Part shown: piece by piece, positions 24,301 to 35,800 of the stretch
Layout of the letters: each line of letters starts with the position of its first letter
Numbering within the stretch: position 1 is the stretch's first letter
Assembly (NCBI GenBank): GCA_037903475.1
Contig: JBAJFG010000096.1
Location: 1 to 64,000, forward strand
Direction: 5' to 3'
Length of the DNA: 64,000 nt
From: Ancylostoma caninum
Lineage: Eukaryota > Nematoda > Chromadorea > Rhabditida > Ancylostomatidae
Program-made: the position numbers and the translations under genes
Notes under the pieces: generated by a model
Databases searched by the model: none
Seen by the model: only the letters and a program-made list of their open reading frames with translations
What the model was told of the DNA's origin: nothing

Positions 24301-25525
24301 AACACGAAGTTTGTTCTCTGGTAATAGGTCCGGCCATACTTCTCCGACTGAATCTCGCAAAGGAGAGATCAGCCACAGAAACATGGTCCGTCGCTTTTAG
24401 CCTCATTATGATTCGCATCTTTTTTTCGTTGAAAAAGGGGCAATCCGAAATTCAACTTGGACGCCCATGGCTCAGGTTCCATTACCTAACATAAATATAA
24501 GTAAAGCTGAGAAGGTAAGAGGGCATGAGAAGTGTCCTTATCAAGTTTGTTGGGCCTTCGAGCTGGTAGCTGCGTCGCGAGCTGTGTGCAGCCGCGGCGC
24601 GGTCGCGTCGATCGATACCATCTGCTGATATACGCTGTACTTCAACGGCCAGGCCAACAATATCAATTAAATCTATCAATCTGATTTGGCAGGAAAATGG
24701 CTGAAGACATTGCTTTATTTATATGAATTTCGTATGAATTTATTTGTTTAATAATATAGTTTTTAATTTTGAATTTTGTTATATAAAGAAGCTCTCTTTT
24801 ACTTCAAAGAGCCCTGTTCCACCAATTTTCGGGAAAACAATTAAAATGCATGATTTTCTAGAAAACTCACAATGACACTCAGCTTTTCATCAATGTTGTC
24901 GAAATTCAGAAACGAGGAGTCAGTGTCGTTGTCGGTCGAGCCGGTCAACTCGGTCGAGACCTCGAAACTCGCGTCACCAGACTCGGTACCATTCGGTGTG
25001 ATCGCCTCATTCGCTTCCGTGGTCGTCTGTTCGGGATTTGTCAACACCCTCAGCAGCTCTGACGCATTTTTGGCAAAAGAGTTCTCGTTGAGGATATTCT
25101 CCAAGATCCCGTTAGCGATTTCTGAGCTGGAAACGTCCACATCTGCGGCTCCTCTGGTCTCTTCTGCTGTTTCCACCTTGGTGACCTTCACTTCCGGTTG
25201 GGAGACGATTTGCCCATTGATAATTTCGTCCCTGTTGGAGAATGGGATCACTTTCGGGCGTCGCACTTCGTTCATATGTCTGGTAAGACTCTGGATGATC
25301 TTCTTGGTCTTGATTGGATTACTGCCGATCTTCCGAGCAGGGCCTGCTGGTTCGATCACTTCGGAGCTTTCAATCTATAACAAATTTACGCTGCAGTCAT
25401 CGATTTAATTCACAATAGGCCTCGCCTACCTTGATCACTCGAATCGGCTCGATTGGGGGTCGGTCGTCGAACTCATCACCACCGATGGCCCTTTCGAAGG
25501 AGTCGATGGGGTCTTTGTTGAGTGC
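21361..25525 (-). CDS. Ground-like (GRL) domain protein with acidic/Lys-rich tract; frame-broken
   Basis: Exons, 5' to 3': 25430-25525, 24871-25374, 22463-23987, 22213-22329, 22039-22147, 21807-21922, about 21605-21711 and 21361-21538. The end is a ground-like domain of the nematode hedgehog-related group: SCFYNPSGYVCC opens it, then NNLIEDTFEEI, the central strand SIVALSDFAQN, then DLVCKVEIDGKYMLTYATP. A lysine-rich tail precedes the stop. Upstream come a 300-residue Lys/Glu-rich tract, a Thr/Ser stretch and an unrecognised N-terminal part. GRL proteins are usually secreted and cuticle- or molting-linked; no signal peptide was located. The large exon changes frame twice, near 23525 and 23415, and the GRL exon at 21605-21711 once, with coding sense continuing after each shift. 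Either draft indels or a decaying gene would explain this. The product name rests on the C-terminal 120 residues. Confidence 0.7.
24366..24480 (-). other. Possible alternative terminal exon of the GRL gene
   Basis: After an acceptor TTATGTTAG the minus strand is open for 38 codons, beginning VMEPEPWASKLNFG and ending at TGA. It would join in phase with the donor at 24870. The main transcript joins that donor directly to 23987, so this is at most a short alternative 3' end. Confidence 0.25.
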
Positions 25526-26202
25526 CTCAAAGGATGGATAGTACGCAGAATAACGAAATATGTATAGATGAATAATGAAGATAAATATCATTGGAACAAT
25601 TATTTGATAATAATAAAAGTAAATTTTCATAGATTAAAGTCCCTGTGTCATCCATTGAGCTAGGAAAGGGAATGGTAGAAAGGAACGCTCGTTAATATGG
25701 AAAATAAAAAAATCTGTCCAGAAATGGCCAAAAAAACAGTCAAAAAACAAAGGAACGTGGTCTATGAGCGTCCCTCTTGCTCGCATCTGATTGGTGCACC
25801 TACATTTGGCGTCTGTCGACACCATAATCCGGGCACTGTCAAAAAGTTGTGGTAAACGTCTCAAATGGAGTACATTTCTAGGCTTATGTGCCAAAAGAAG
25901 GAACCAGGTCTCGTTTCGACAATGTCCACCGCATCGTGGTGCCAAGATATGCAATTTATACATATTGATTACTGCAGAATGTGTGATTTTTTTCTGAGAG
26001 CTATCTGCCTGCCTTCGAGCTCTGACTATTTGGTGCTACTGCTATACTCCTCGAAGAGTATAGCAGTGCCGATCGCTGCGGTCGCTGCGACACTGGTTTT
26101 AGAGCTTTTCGATTGTGGGCGACGCATCGCTTGCACTGTCGCCGCTTCGGTCAATCGATAGGTATCGAAAGTAGTGTCGTCGCGGCAGCAACGACCAAAT
26201 AC

Positions 26203-26709
26203 CATTATTCCTCGAGAAGTATGGCGGCAGCGCTTGTCTTTGAATCAAATGATCATACCAGGCTTCTGACTCCATGTGCACGCCGTTGCACTGTAGGTTG
26301 TCGATGAACGGCACCACTGACCTGAAACTGAAACGGGAACGATCGATATATTGATTAGATAGCAGACACGTCTATCAAGTCTCAGCTACTTACCGAATTC
26401 TGTGCTTGAACAGGATGCAGCGGAAATCGCTGCGCTGGCTGCGGAAGCCGTTGCGCTGCGTACGTCGGCGGTTGCCGCAGGTTGAATTCCATTGCCGGCT
26501 TCTCAAATGCTTGCAATGCGTTGGAGCTCTGCCGACGACGGATATCTCGGCCGCCGTAGATGACATGGGTCCACTCAAAGGAAGAGGTTGAGTAAGTGGA
26601 CCGAGCAGCCAGCAACCAACAGTGTGTTCACTTACGTATGGTTTGACGCGAACTCCCCGTAACTGGTATTGATTAGGTTTTATTCGAGCACATGATCCAT
26701 TGATATCAC
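26203..26709 (-). CDS. Candidate upstream exons of the GRL gene
   Basis: Three minus-strand blocks have good splice signals: 26636-26709 (GDINGSCARIKPNQYQL...), 26394 to about 26580 (two frames both open) and 26203-26321 (SVVPFIDNLQCNG...). The most protein-like frame of the middle block does not join the next one in phase, so either a base is missing or the other frame is used. They lie just upstream of the GRL gene on the same strand and may be its 5' part or a separate broken gene. No domain was recognised. Confidence 0.35.
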
Positions 26710-27619
26710 CTAAGAATAAGAAACTGTTGGAACTTATTTGATTTGACGTGCAACTGCCTCAGAAGTGCTCAGCAAGATGATCTTTTTAAAATCTCCAGTA
26801 ACATTATTGAGGGCTACAACTTTTGTTGTTCGTCTTCCCTTTTTGAAATCGCAAATTAGAAAATACTGAAAAAAATTTCATATTATTAGACGCATCAAAA
26901 ATCGCTCTTTCAAATGAGTATACGCATATACAGTCGGGTCCGGCAGCCACTGCAAATGGGCGCCGGCGAGCGCCGGCCGCCGCCACCCTCCGGCGCCCCG
27001 GTATTAATGAGCTATAAATTACTCGAGCTTGGAAGAAAGCGAAGAAAAATACAATTTTAGTCCATAGTAGACAGAGTGCAGTGGATATGTTAAGGCTATA
27101 AAGCAGGGGACCATTTTCACAACTTTCACGTTTTTTCATTTTTGTGATTTTCATGGGGAAAGATTTCTGAATACACAATAAGCGAAGCCAACTCTTCCAT
27201 TTTCTGCTATAGTACACTGCTTCGCGAATACAAAAATGGCCGTTATTCTTCTAGAGATGGAGACAGTACTTCAGTTATCCCATCTGAATAATAAAGCTCA
27301 TCCAATTCGGGATCCTCAGAAATAATTGAAATCCGTATAAATTGTTCCATATCCATTGCGAAGTAGTTCTACCGCTGTCATTTATCTTTCGTGGAGCAGT
27401 CCTTTACGGCGGAGTTACTCTCTCCCGGTTTCCCTCAACTCTGAAAAAGTGGTTTTTCACTATTACTTACACTATTACTATTACTTACACTTACACTTAT
27501 CGTAGTTTATCTTCGAAATTTATGCAAAACGTTGCCGGATGCCTTCCTGGACTACCCGAAGGAGATCACGGGGGACGTTCCAAGCAGTGAACCCCAAACA
27601 CTGCGATACTTAACTCTGG

Positions 27620-27692
27620 ATCTCCAACGGAGTGGAACCAGCGATAGGGACAGATTGCAATCTGCCACTCAAACCACTGAGCCATCCGGGCT
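27620..27692 (-). repeat. tRNA-like core (SINE-type pol III promoter) 1
   Basis: On the minus strand, an A-box-like TGGCTCAGTGG (27674-27684) and a B-box-like GGTTCCACTCC (27629-27639) are spaced as in a tRNA, with a hairpin CAGATTGCAATCTG between. The acceptor stem does not pair well, so this looks like a tRNA-derived repeat and not a working tRNA gene. Confidence 0.5.
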
Positions 27693-27764
27693 ACTTTTTA
27701 TGTTGGAGTTTGTTAGATAACTGCAGCAGTCGTAGGCAGCATACTATATGTATTTGCAAAACGG

Positions 27765-27840
27765 GGGCACAGGGCAGGATTCGATCCCCTGACCACCACA
27801 ACGTCGATCATTCGCTCAACCCACTGAGCTATGCGCGCAC
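27765..27840 (-). repeat. tRNA-like core (SINE-type pol III promoter) 2
   Basis: Minus strand: A-box-like TAGCTCAGTGG (27821-27831) and B-box GGATCGAATCC (27777-27787) at tRNA spacing. The acceptor stem is imperfect. It lies about 75 bp from core 1 in the same orientation, inside the long-TIR element. Confidence 0.55.
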
Positions 27841-28148
27841 GCGATGCATGCGTACAAATGGTGTCCACTATTACTTACACTTACACTTATCGTAGTTTAT
27901 CTTAGAAATTTAGGTGAAAAGGGAGTTGGGTGGGGCCACTCCTGTGAAGCCTAAGCCTAAGCCTTAGACCCATTCTTAAGCATAGGGTTAGGCTTATCTA
28001 CCCTGTCTACTATGGACTAAAATTGTATTTTTCCTCACCTTCTCCCAAGCTCGAGTGATTTATAGCTCATTAATACCGGGGCGCCGGAGGGTGGCGGCGG
28101 CCGGCGCCCGCCGACGCCCATTTGCAGTGGCTGCCGGACCGGACTGTA

Positions 28149-30507
28149 AGTCAAGTGATGATCTAAGCCGTTAAACAGTTACTGAAATCAGCATAGCCTT
28201 CTCCGACGCTTAGGCTCAGCTTTTTCGAGTTCAATCGGCCTATGGTTGGAATGTGCTCAGTTTCGAGAGGGCGGCTAAGCCGGGGTTGAAATCAGCACGT
28301 AGTTTTTTTTCTCAATGACTGGTTCTCTCTTTCCTCATTGATTGCTGAACAGTCGTTCTGCTCGCTCGAAGAGCGCACTGAGCGAAGCTGAATCATGATG
28401 CGGAACTCAGCAAACCGTCAAACCGCACATGATCGAAAAAACTGGCACGAATTAAAAGTGTTGTATCTCATCGCTTAGGATTCCCCATTTTGTAATGAAT
28501 TGTGAAGCATCAACAACATAATGAATATCAAAATAGGACGTTCACATGTAAACATCACGAAAGTTCAGATTCGTCAGAGAAAAGGCTCAGTTTATCTACA
28601 TTGATTGATTTTTCAAAAAGCGCCCATTGTGACAACGGAGCACTGCCGCTCACATTTTTTTAGTGAAGATCGATAGCGAAAAGACGCGTTAAATGGGTTG
28701 ATCACTCTTCGAGTCGTTTATATTGCATCACAAAAATCCATTCTTTGCCACAGTGGACATGGAAAAGCTCTTCTACTGTGAAACATGTGGTCGCTTATGA
28801 TTAAGCATAGGACAGAGAAGTCGCGGCATGACTCTGGCGGTAGGCGCTTCCTTACGTTTTTTGCTGCAACGCGGCCCGGTGACGTCGCCCAACAACTCGC
28901 AGCGAAAAATAACCGAGGCCGTGTTTTGTGGTTGGACGGCACCTTTGCCTTAGCTAGATATTCGATTCTGGATAACATGGACTGAAAGAAGTGCAAATGA
29001 GTGAGAACATGCATGTCACGTGTACATCAGCAGCAACAAGCGCGGCATGTCGCCACGCGACAAATTTTGCTGCCCATCCACATTTGCGTCAATGCGTGAC
29101 GAAATTCTGAAAACTGCTGATCGCCATCAACCTGAGGCTCTGCTTCTCACCTTTTATTAACTCACCTGCTTAGATGGACATTGCTGGAACCTTTTTTGGT
29201 AGCTGAACACCGCCTAACAACATCATAGGACTTAAACAACAACTAGCGACCGTATTGCTGTCAAAATCGCACGTCTTGGTGTTTTTGATCAACTAGAGAC
29301 ATAAATGCAACAAAAAATTAAGTATCCGGGGAAGGGAACAGGGAATTCACACAATGTAGCATCCAAGTGGAGCTGCCAGAACCGGGAAAATTTTGAAGAG
29401 ATCTTGTGTGCACATTCTCAGGAGTTTTTACTCCGCTTAGCTTCAGCATTTTTTTCTCAAGTAAGTAAATGTTATAGATCCCCCTCCATGTAGGCTTGGT
29501 GAAACACAGAGCACTAATAAATAATTTGTTTGTTCCTTTATTTGTTCATTATATTTTCACTACGTAAGTGCTGACTGTCACGCTCATGGCAATGACGCTT
29601 TCACCAATGATGGAAGCTGTAGCTTCCAAGGTCAGAGTTTTATCGAATTTTACCCCTCGTCCACACTCTGTGCGTTCATAACTATTTTGGCTCCCTCAGA
29701 GCTCTGGTAGGTTCAGTGCTGCTTTCTTATTTGTTCGACATCCTGTTTTTCACGGCAGAGAATGTTCGGGCAGTTCTCTTCCATGCCTCAGTAGATCACA
29801 AGGGTTTTATAATGTTTTCACTTATTGCCACTTCACTTATGTCAGAGAATACCACGACAGTTGACCACTAAAACAAAGGTAATACGTAATGACACGTGGC
29901 TGTGGTGCACCCATGAAGCTGAGGTACAGTCGTAGACCATGCATTAAAACAGCTGTTATAATCCACGCGTAAAGATGATAAGCCAGACAATAGCAAGGGA
30001 GCTTTCATCCCTTATTAGGATGCGTTCGCTCGGGTTATCTGTCTGGTTAACAGTTCGATAAGGAACAGCTGCGATAAGCTCTTTTTCACGACAATTAGGC
30101 CTTGGGATGGTGTGCTGGCATCACACTTTCAAAGGGCCTAATTGCCTGCATTATTACCGATGATTCAAAAATGAGCAACGGTACGATCTGATTACACCAT
30201 GGCAGAGTTTCCAACCAAGACAAAATTTGTGGTGAGCGAAGCGACCGAACCAGTGAATGAATGGTGAACAGCGCATCCAACATTTTCTTTCTTCTTGCCT
30301 AGATCAGATGCAGTCGCATGTGAGCTTTCTAACCGAGGTCATGTAATTTAACAAATAATCCCGCCATAGGTGGGACCGATAATGTAATGCCGCAGTGGGA
30401 ATGAAAGTGGGAACTAGCAGATTGGTTTGCTTGCGGTGAATCAAATTCACTACTCCCCAGACTTCTAGAAGGTCAACTGAAAGTTTGGGGAGTGGCAAAA
30501 CACTCAC
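28149..30507. other. No gene; CAP-promoter-like fragment near 28485
   Basis: No CAP exons follow the relic signal-peptide exons at 30.5 kb. A CCCCATTTTGTAATG block at about 28485 matches blocks upstream of the CAP genes (36952, 51960), suggesting a duplicated upstream fragment. Otherwise only short frames are seen. Confidence 0.4.
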
Positions 30508-30614
30508 CAGCATAAGCAACACCAACGATGGCAACTACGATAGTATCTGAAACTGAGAGCTCTCATCGCAATCTATCAAGAGGGAAAGTAACTCACCACT
30601 GTATAGGGCTTCAT
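30508..30614 (-). pseudogene. Relic 5' end of a NIF-like CAP gene
   Basis: Exon 1 (30597-30614, MKPYTV) and exon 2 (30508-30546) copy the first two exons of the CAP gene at 36.6 kb, including both splice sites and flanking sequence up to about 30.74 kb. Exon 2 is 39 bp against 34 bp in the parent; the extra five bases shift the frame and place a TAG at its fourth codon. No downstream CAP exons exist in the next 2 kb, and the TATA-like box has decayed to TTAAAA. It is a dead fragment of a tandem duplication. Confidence 0.8.
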
Positions 30615-30778
30615 TGCTGCTTTATGGCTGAGCCAGCTCAAGGCTTGAGACATTTTAATGTTCACGTAATGAGCGACTCTCCTGTTCTGAACGCACCAAT
30701 CAATGATTTGAGCTAATTGGTCCTTCCACAAATCCTCTTCCAATGGCTTGATTAGAACGTATACTTCGCGCCTTATTA

Positions 30779-30779
30779 C

Positions 30780-30818
<39 letters not shown>

Positions 30819-30820
30819 TT
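30779..30820. repeat. (TTTA)n microsatellite
   Basis: About ten uninterrupted TTTA units. Confidence 0.95.
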
Positions 30821-32815
30821 CACGCTGTATAAGACAGAACAATGACACAACTACGATAACATCTACGCAATGTGGTTTAGGATACTTCATTACTACAATG
30901 CATGAAAAGTGGATGAAACGTGGAAGTAGTCCCATAAAATACCTTATTCCGAGCTAAGTATAGTAGCTTTGGTCATGCGTTTGAAGGATACAAAAGATGT
31001 CGGGACAGTTCTAGCCTTACTCCATTTAAGTTATACTTACGAGCCTCATGTGAATATCCGCAACAGGATCTGGGAGACACCACATAAATATCAAATGAGA
31101 ACGCGCTAATGTAGACGATGTAGGTAAAGTACAGTTATCTAGATGGGTTATTCTTTCTACGAATCATTTACATTCTACTAGGCTGTAAAATGAGTTTCCG
31201 CTTAGGCGTTTTCAAAGGCTTCTAATAAATGGATACCCGACTAGACTTCACACAAGACTAGACACTATTTTAAAGCATGATCCGCGAACATTTTGGAATG
31301 TGAGATCTATTTTTGCGTCTTACTTTGAAAGTGCAATTAAGTTCGGAGTAAACCCGTCAGGAATGCAAATTCCGTAACTGCACTTGCACGATTAACAATT
31401 TTACCATAACGTTGGATAAGACTAACCAAATTTGGGTGCAGTAATTTGGAGGCTATTCTTATTCTCCACGGGACTTTGCCTCCCCATTTTATTGTTGAGC
31501 TGTCTCAGGCACAGGTACCAAACTTGGTAACTTTCAATTTTGATCATGCCGTTTTCCTCTCTGGAAATAAAGCGAATAGAAGTGAGATTTTTTTCAACTG
31601 TGGTTACAAACATCAACTGTTTGCAGATATCAATCGGTGGATTTTCGGGACAAGTTCCATGAGCTCTCTGCAAATCACGACATTTTGCCACTCCACGGAG
31701 GGCGCCTTAATTTTGTTGGTCGAACTCACCGGAAAGCCGAAGAGCTCGCAGAGGAATTTTTAATAATGCATTATGTAGCGTAAATCTAGCTCTAGTAATA
31801 TGCCGGTTATCAGATTACGAAATTGTCTACTGGGAGAGAACCGATTTTTCAAAGTCAGTGCCCTCCAGCATTACCCGACTCAGTTCTTTGCCTCGCTGTT
31901 CACGGATTTTTGGAACAGGGGAATCGAGCTCCTGCTGTAAAAACGGCAGCGACCGTTCTGGTCCATACTTGGATTGATACCTATTGTTACATGATTTTCT
32001 AAAAAATTTTCGTCGAAGATTTCAAAACAGCGGAAACTTGTGTTACAACCTAATACTTCACGGCTCAAAAGTCCATTATTTGTTTCGAAGGTATGGAGTT
32101 GATGACCGGTGACCTCTTTCCCATGGTTTTGTTTGAGGAATCATTAAGCCTTGATGGTCCCAGCTACATATTTTCCTAGGTCATTAAGCCTTGATGGTCC
32201 CAGCTACATATTTTCCTAGAAGTAACATAACACCACTCTCAAGTCACTATGATTATAGAATTCTTGTTGGAATTTTTATAAAAATTCCGGAGCACGGAAA
32301 GGAGTGAAAAGTTGACAGGTGGGATAGTGCAAAAAGGCGCTGTCATGAGGGGTTAGCTGGCTTCTCCTGCTTACGACAGGGTAAGCGAACGGTGATAACT
32401 CGAACTGCTTTGGCACCCTGTTGAAAATCCTCCATAACAACTTGACTATCGATAAGTGATCTCAAAAGATGCCAACATTTCTGCAGGGAAATGACAACTT
32501 TTGAATGATTATTAAGCTAGAAACTGATGATGTCTTGTTTTGCACACTAGTCGTCGAAACACTGTCTTGATAAGTATTGGCTCCGACTCAGAGCTACACT
32601 GATTTCTCTTTTGACAGCTTCTCTTAAACCTATCCTTTCGGAGCCATAGTTGATTAGGACATCAGTCATGGTTTCTGCCAGTAATAGATAACAAGGTTTT
32701 TTTAGTCTAAGTTTGGTTTAATGGTCTGCATTATTTGTGAATCGATTAGAACGAACTTCAGACATTTCTGAACCAGATGGAAGTAAACAGAATTGCATGC
32801 TTGCAGCTGATTTAT
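30821..32815. other. Spacer between relic and single-domain CAP gene
   Basis: No supported gene. ATATCAAATGAGAACG near 31088 matches 51990 upstream of another CAP gene, so duplicated 5' flank is present. Overlapping frames of about 100 codons at 31422-31763 on both strands have no recognisable domain. Confidence 0.4.
32133..32219. repeat. 42-bp direct duplication
   Basis: CATTAAGCCTTGATGGTCCC plus CAGCTACATATTTTCCTAG occurs twice, separated by a few bases, downstream of the CAP gene at 32.8-36.6 kb. Confidence 0.9.
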
Positions 32816-32816
32816 T
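32811..32816 (-). promoter_or_regulatory. AATAAA overlapping the stop codon
   Basis: The last base of the TGA stop is the first A of AATAAA on the minus strand. If used, cleavage would leave a 3' UTR of only some 15-25 bases. Confidence 0.35.
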
Positions 32817-35800
32817 CACACTGAGGCAAAATTTTTAACGCAGAATCCTTTCCTCTCAAAACACTCGAATTCATCGCCGTAATCAGAGCAACGTGCGCAT
32901 GGAGGGCCCATCCAGTACATTCGTTTTCCTTCCTCTCTTAACCTAAAATCTCAACTTTTACAAAGTTAGAGCTGAATGCTAACATTTGCAAAGCTAGAGT
33001 AAGACTTACTTTGGTGCATAGTGGCAGACTACATGGGTTTTTCCAGTTCGGCACTTAGCAACTGCACAGCCAAGTTTCTCACGAGTGTCCCAAACCATCT
33101 CAACTAAAATGATATGACAGTGTAATACCAACCTTTGATTTTTTTGTGATAAAAAACTCTCTGTCCCATGCTCATGGAGAAGAAAAACATCACAAACATT
33201 GGCGAAGTTAGGTATCTTGTGCTTTGAGCTGTAATCATTCTTTCTGTCTTTCTGATCCAATACTACGCCTCGAATCTCACTCCACCACGAATCAGCAGCC
33301 TAAACTGGGAAATAGAAACCAGTAACACAGCGCTTTAAGTACATATGAAAAATGAACATCTGCTTTGAAATGCAATAACTAGTTACCTTGGTGATATCAC
33401 CTTTGTGTTCCATAACGTATCGGTTTTCATCGTATTCATCCATTGAATAGGGAGAGGAATCACACGAGTGAAGTGCCGAGTAGTAGGCGCTTAGTTCAGC
33501 TTTACAGTCATACTCCTGGAATACGTAATCTTATTAGGTACAAGGTGCAGATTACTTTAAGAGTGGACGTTGCGAGCTGATGCGTTATTTCGTTACCTTA
33601 TAGCACACAGTCTTGTTGTACGTACATACAAGGTACCATCCAGCAGACAGCTTATGTGCAGTTTGTATAAGTGTCAGTAAGACGGTTCAATCAACATCAT
33701 ATGGTCGAAACTTCCCGCGAGGTGAGGACACAAAATAAGTGAGTGGGATTTGATACCCGGGGTGGTAAAACACCTCCCATCGCTTGTTCCGGGATCGAAG
33801 CTGAGCTTAACCACACGAGTACATGAGCAGGCTAACCATCAATATCGCCTTCAAAACGCGATTGCGTCAACAAAACGCAATATTTGACCATGGTGAGAAT
33901 TGTTGTACTGCGAGCTGCTAAATCGTGGGACTGATGAAGGAATTCGATGCCCACTGAGATCAACCGCTTTTTGCAGGAAAATGGCCAGCGGAATGGGTTG
34001 AAATCTTGTAAACGGTATTTTATAGCATTATAATGCTCCGTCTTACGATACAAAATCGGCCAAATAAACGTTATCTTCAATGGACTAGGGTGTTGTTGCA
34101 ACCGCTGTATTCAACAGACTCGACTTCACGGACTACCAGTCAGCAGTTTTTTCTTGCAGGTGTGGTGCATGATGCTGTCAACACTTCCACTATTTCCAAA
34201 ATGTGAAAAAATGGGGTATTGATATGATCGCAAGAGAAATTTTTTTGAAAGCAAATTTTTCCACCATTCAAGAAAACGACAGAAGCAGACCGTACTAGCC
34301 TTGCATCAAGTATATATCAGACGAAGATTCCTCTTTATTCTCGCTGGGAGTTACCAAGCTTGGTTTCTTCAAGAAACCCGCATTTTATCTTCACCCACTT
34401 TATACATATGTACGTATATTTTAACCCTCTCAATGTTAAAGCAAATATATGTATAGTGGACATCAATGACGGTGGCCCATTCGCGGCCTCGAGAAGAGCG
34501 CCGCGCAACCGCGCCGCGCACCGGGATCGTTGTCGTCTCCTGCCGGGAAGCTACTCCTAGGCGTTTCTCTTTCCGATTCGGTAGAAAATCCTTAAAACCG
34601 GTAGAAAAGCTGCTAGAAATAGCATAACAGCAGCAGAATACATCGGTTGTGGCGCGCGCGACGCGATTGCGCGGCGTCCTTCCCGAGGCCGCGGATGGGC
34701 CACTCCCCTTGACTTCCACTGTAGCTCTTCCAGCTCACCAGCTGTCTCATTCTCGATGCACGACGAGCGTAACCTTTCTTCATCTTGACAAGGCCGAACA
34801 CAAGTGAATACCTGCGAGACATCAGTTAAATTTTGCAGATAATGTTCAAGAATGAACTACTCACCTGTATTCATTGTGCTTTTCCAAAATTTTCTGCCTC
34901 ATCTCGTCGTTCATGGTGGATACGTTATTGTTCGGGCACCAGATGCTATCACCTTAGAGCATGAATTTTCCGAAGTGGGCATAGTAATTAGTTTTAAAAA
35001 ATGCAGGAAAAATAATCTGACAAATGTAATGTCCCAGTTCGCTACCAAAGTATGAAAGATAAAAGTAGATAGTTACCTAAGGATCATCACATTTAACACA
35101 TTTGCGACCTTACGCTTTTGGCATGGTGTGTCACATGGGACACACTCGCTTTTGCAGAAGTGGGACCCGTGCTCAGCCGCTTGAGCACGTGGTGCCGCAT
35201 GGTAGGAATTTTTCCTCCGCCGCATAACACCCCGAATTTGCGCAAATCTGAACCCGATCTTTTTCTTTTTTGTGATCGTCTAGAGCATTTTTAAATGTTA
35301 GTCGTCCATTCACTTGATACTGACTGTAGTTTCTTTTTCATATGTATCGTCCTCTCTGGTGTATGTTTCAACCACATATTAAAAAAAAGTTTGATTGGAG
35401 ATCTGCTCTGCCCAGTGAATGTACAGAAAGCTTGAATATTTGTTAGTGTAACACTACATAGAAGTTTGCTAATTATGACGGCTTCACAGAAATATTTTGC
35501 TAATAATGACTGCTTCACAGAAATATAACTCTGAAAAGAGCGTGCTCACCCGGTTGAGCACGCGGTCCCACGTGTCGCACCACGCGTGTCAACCAGTTGA
35601 GCACATTGTCGCGAAGGTTTTAAGCAAAATTCTTCAAACCTACTACGATTAGGATGTAAATTATTGCTACTACAATGCTGCATCTCTCGTCTTTGCAAGA
35701 TCACCAAGACAACTATTACGTTATGTTAATTATTATGTGGGTGTTATGCGGCGGATGAAAAATTCCTACCGCGTGGGACCACGTGCTCAAGCGGTTGAGC

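Larger units (their letters stand above)
26931..28146. mobile_element. 1.2-kb element with 144-bp terminal inverted repeats
   Basis: 26931-27074 and 28003-28146 are inverted copies beginning CAGTC[GC]GGTCCGGCAGCC, each flanked by TA (26929-26930 and 28147-28148), as expected of a Tc1/mariner-type target duplication. The interior has no transposase; it contains two tRNA-like cores and a repeated ACTTACACTTATCGTAG block at about 27482 and 27879. It is non-autonomous. Confidence 0.85.

Noticed and set aside
30779..30820. CRISPR-like periodic repeat
   Set aside because: Simple TTTA microsatellite in a eukaryotic genome; no spacers.
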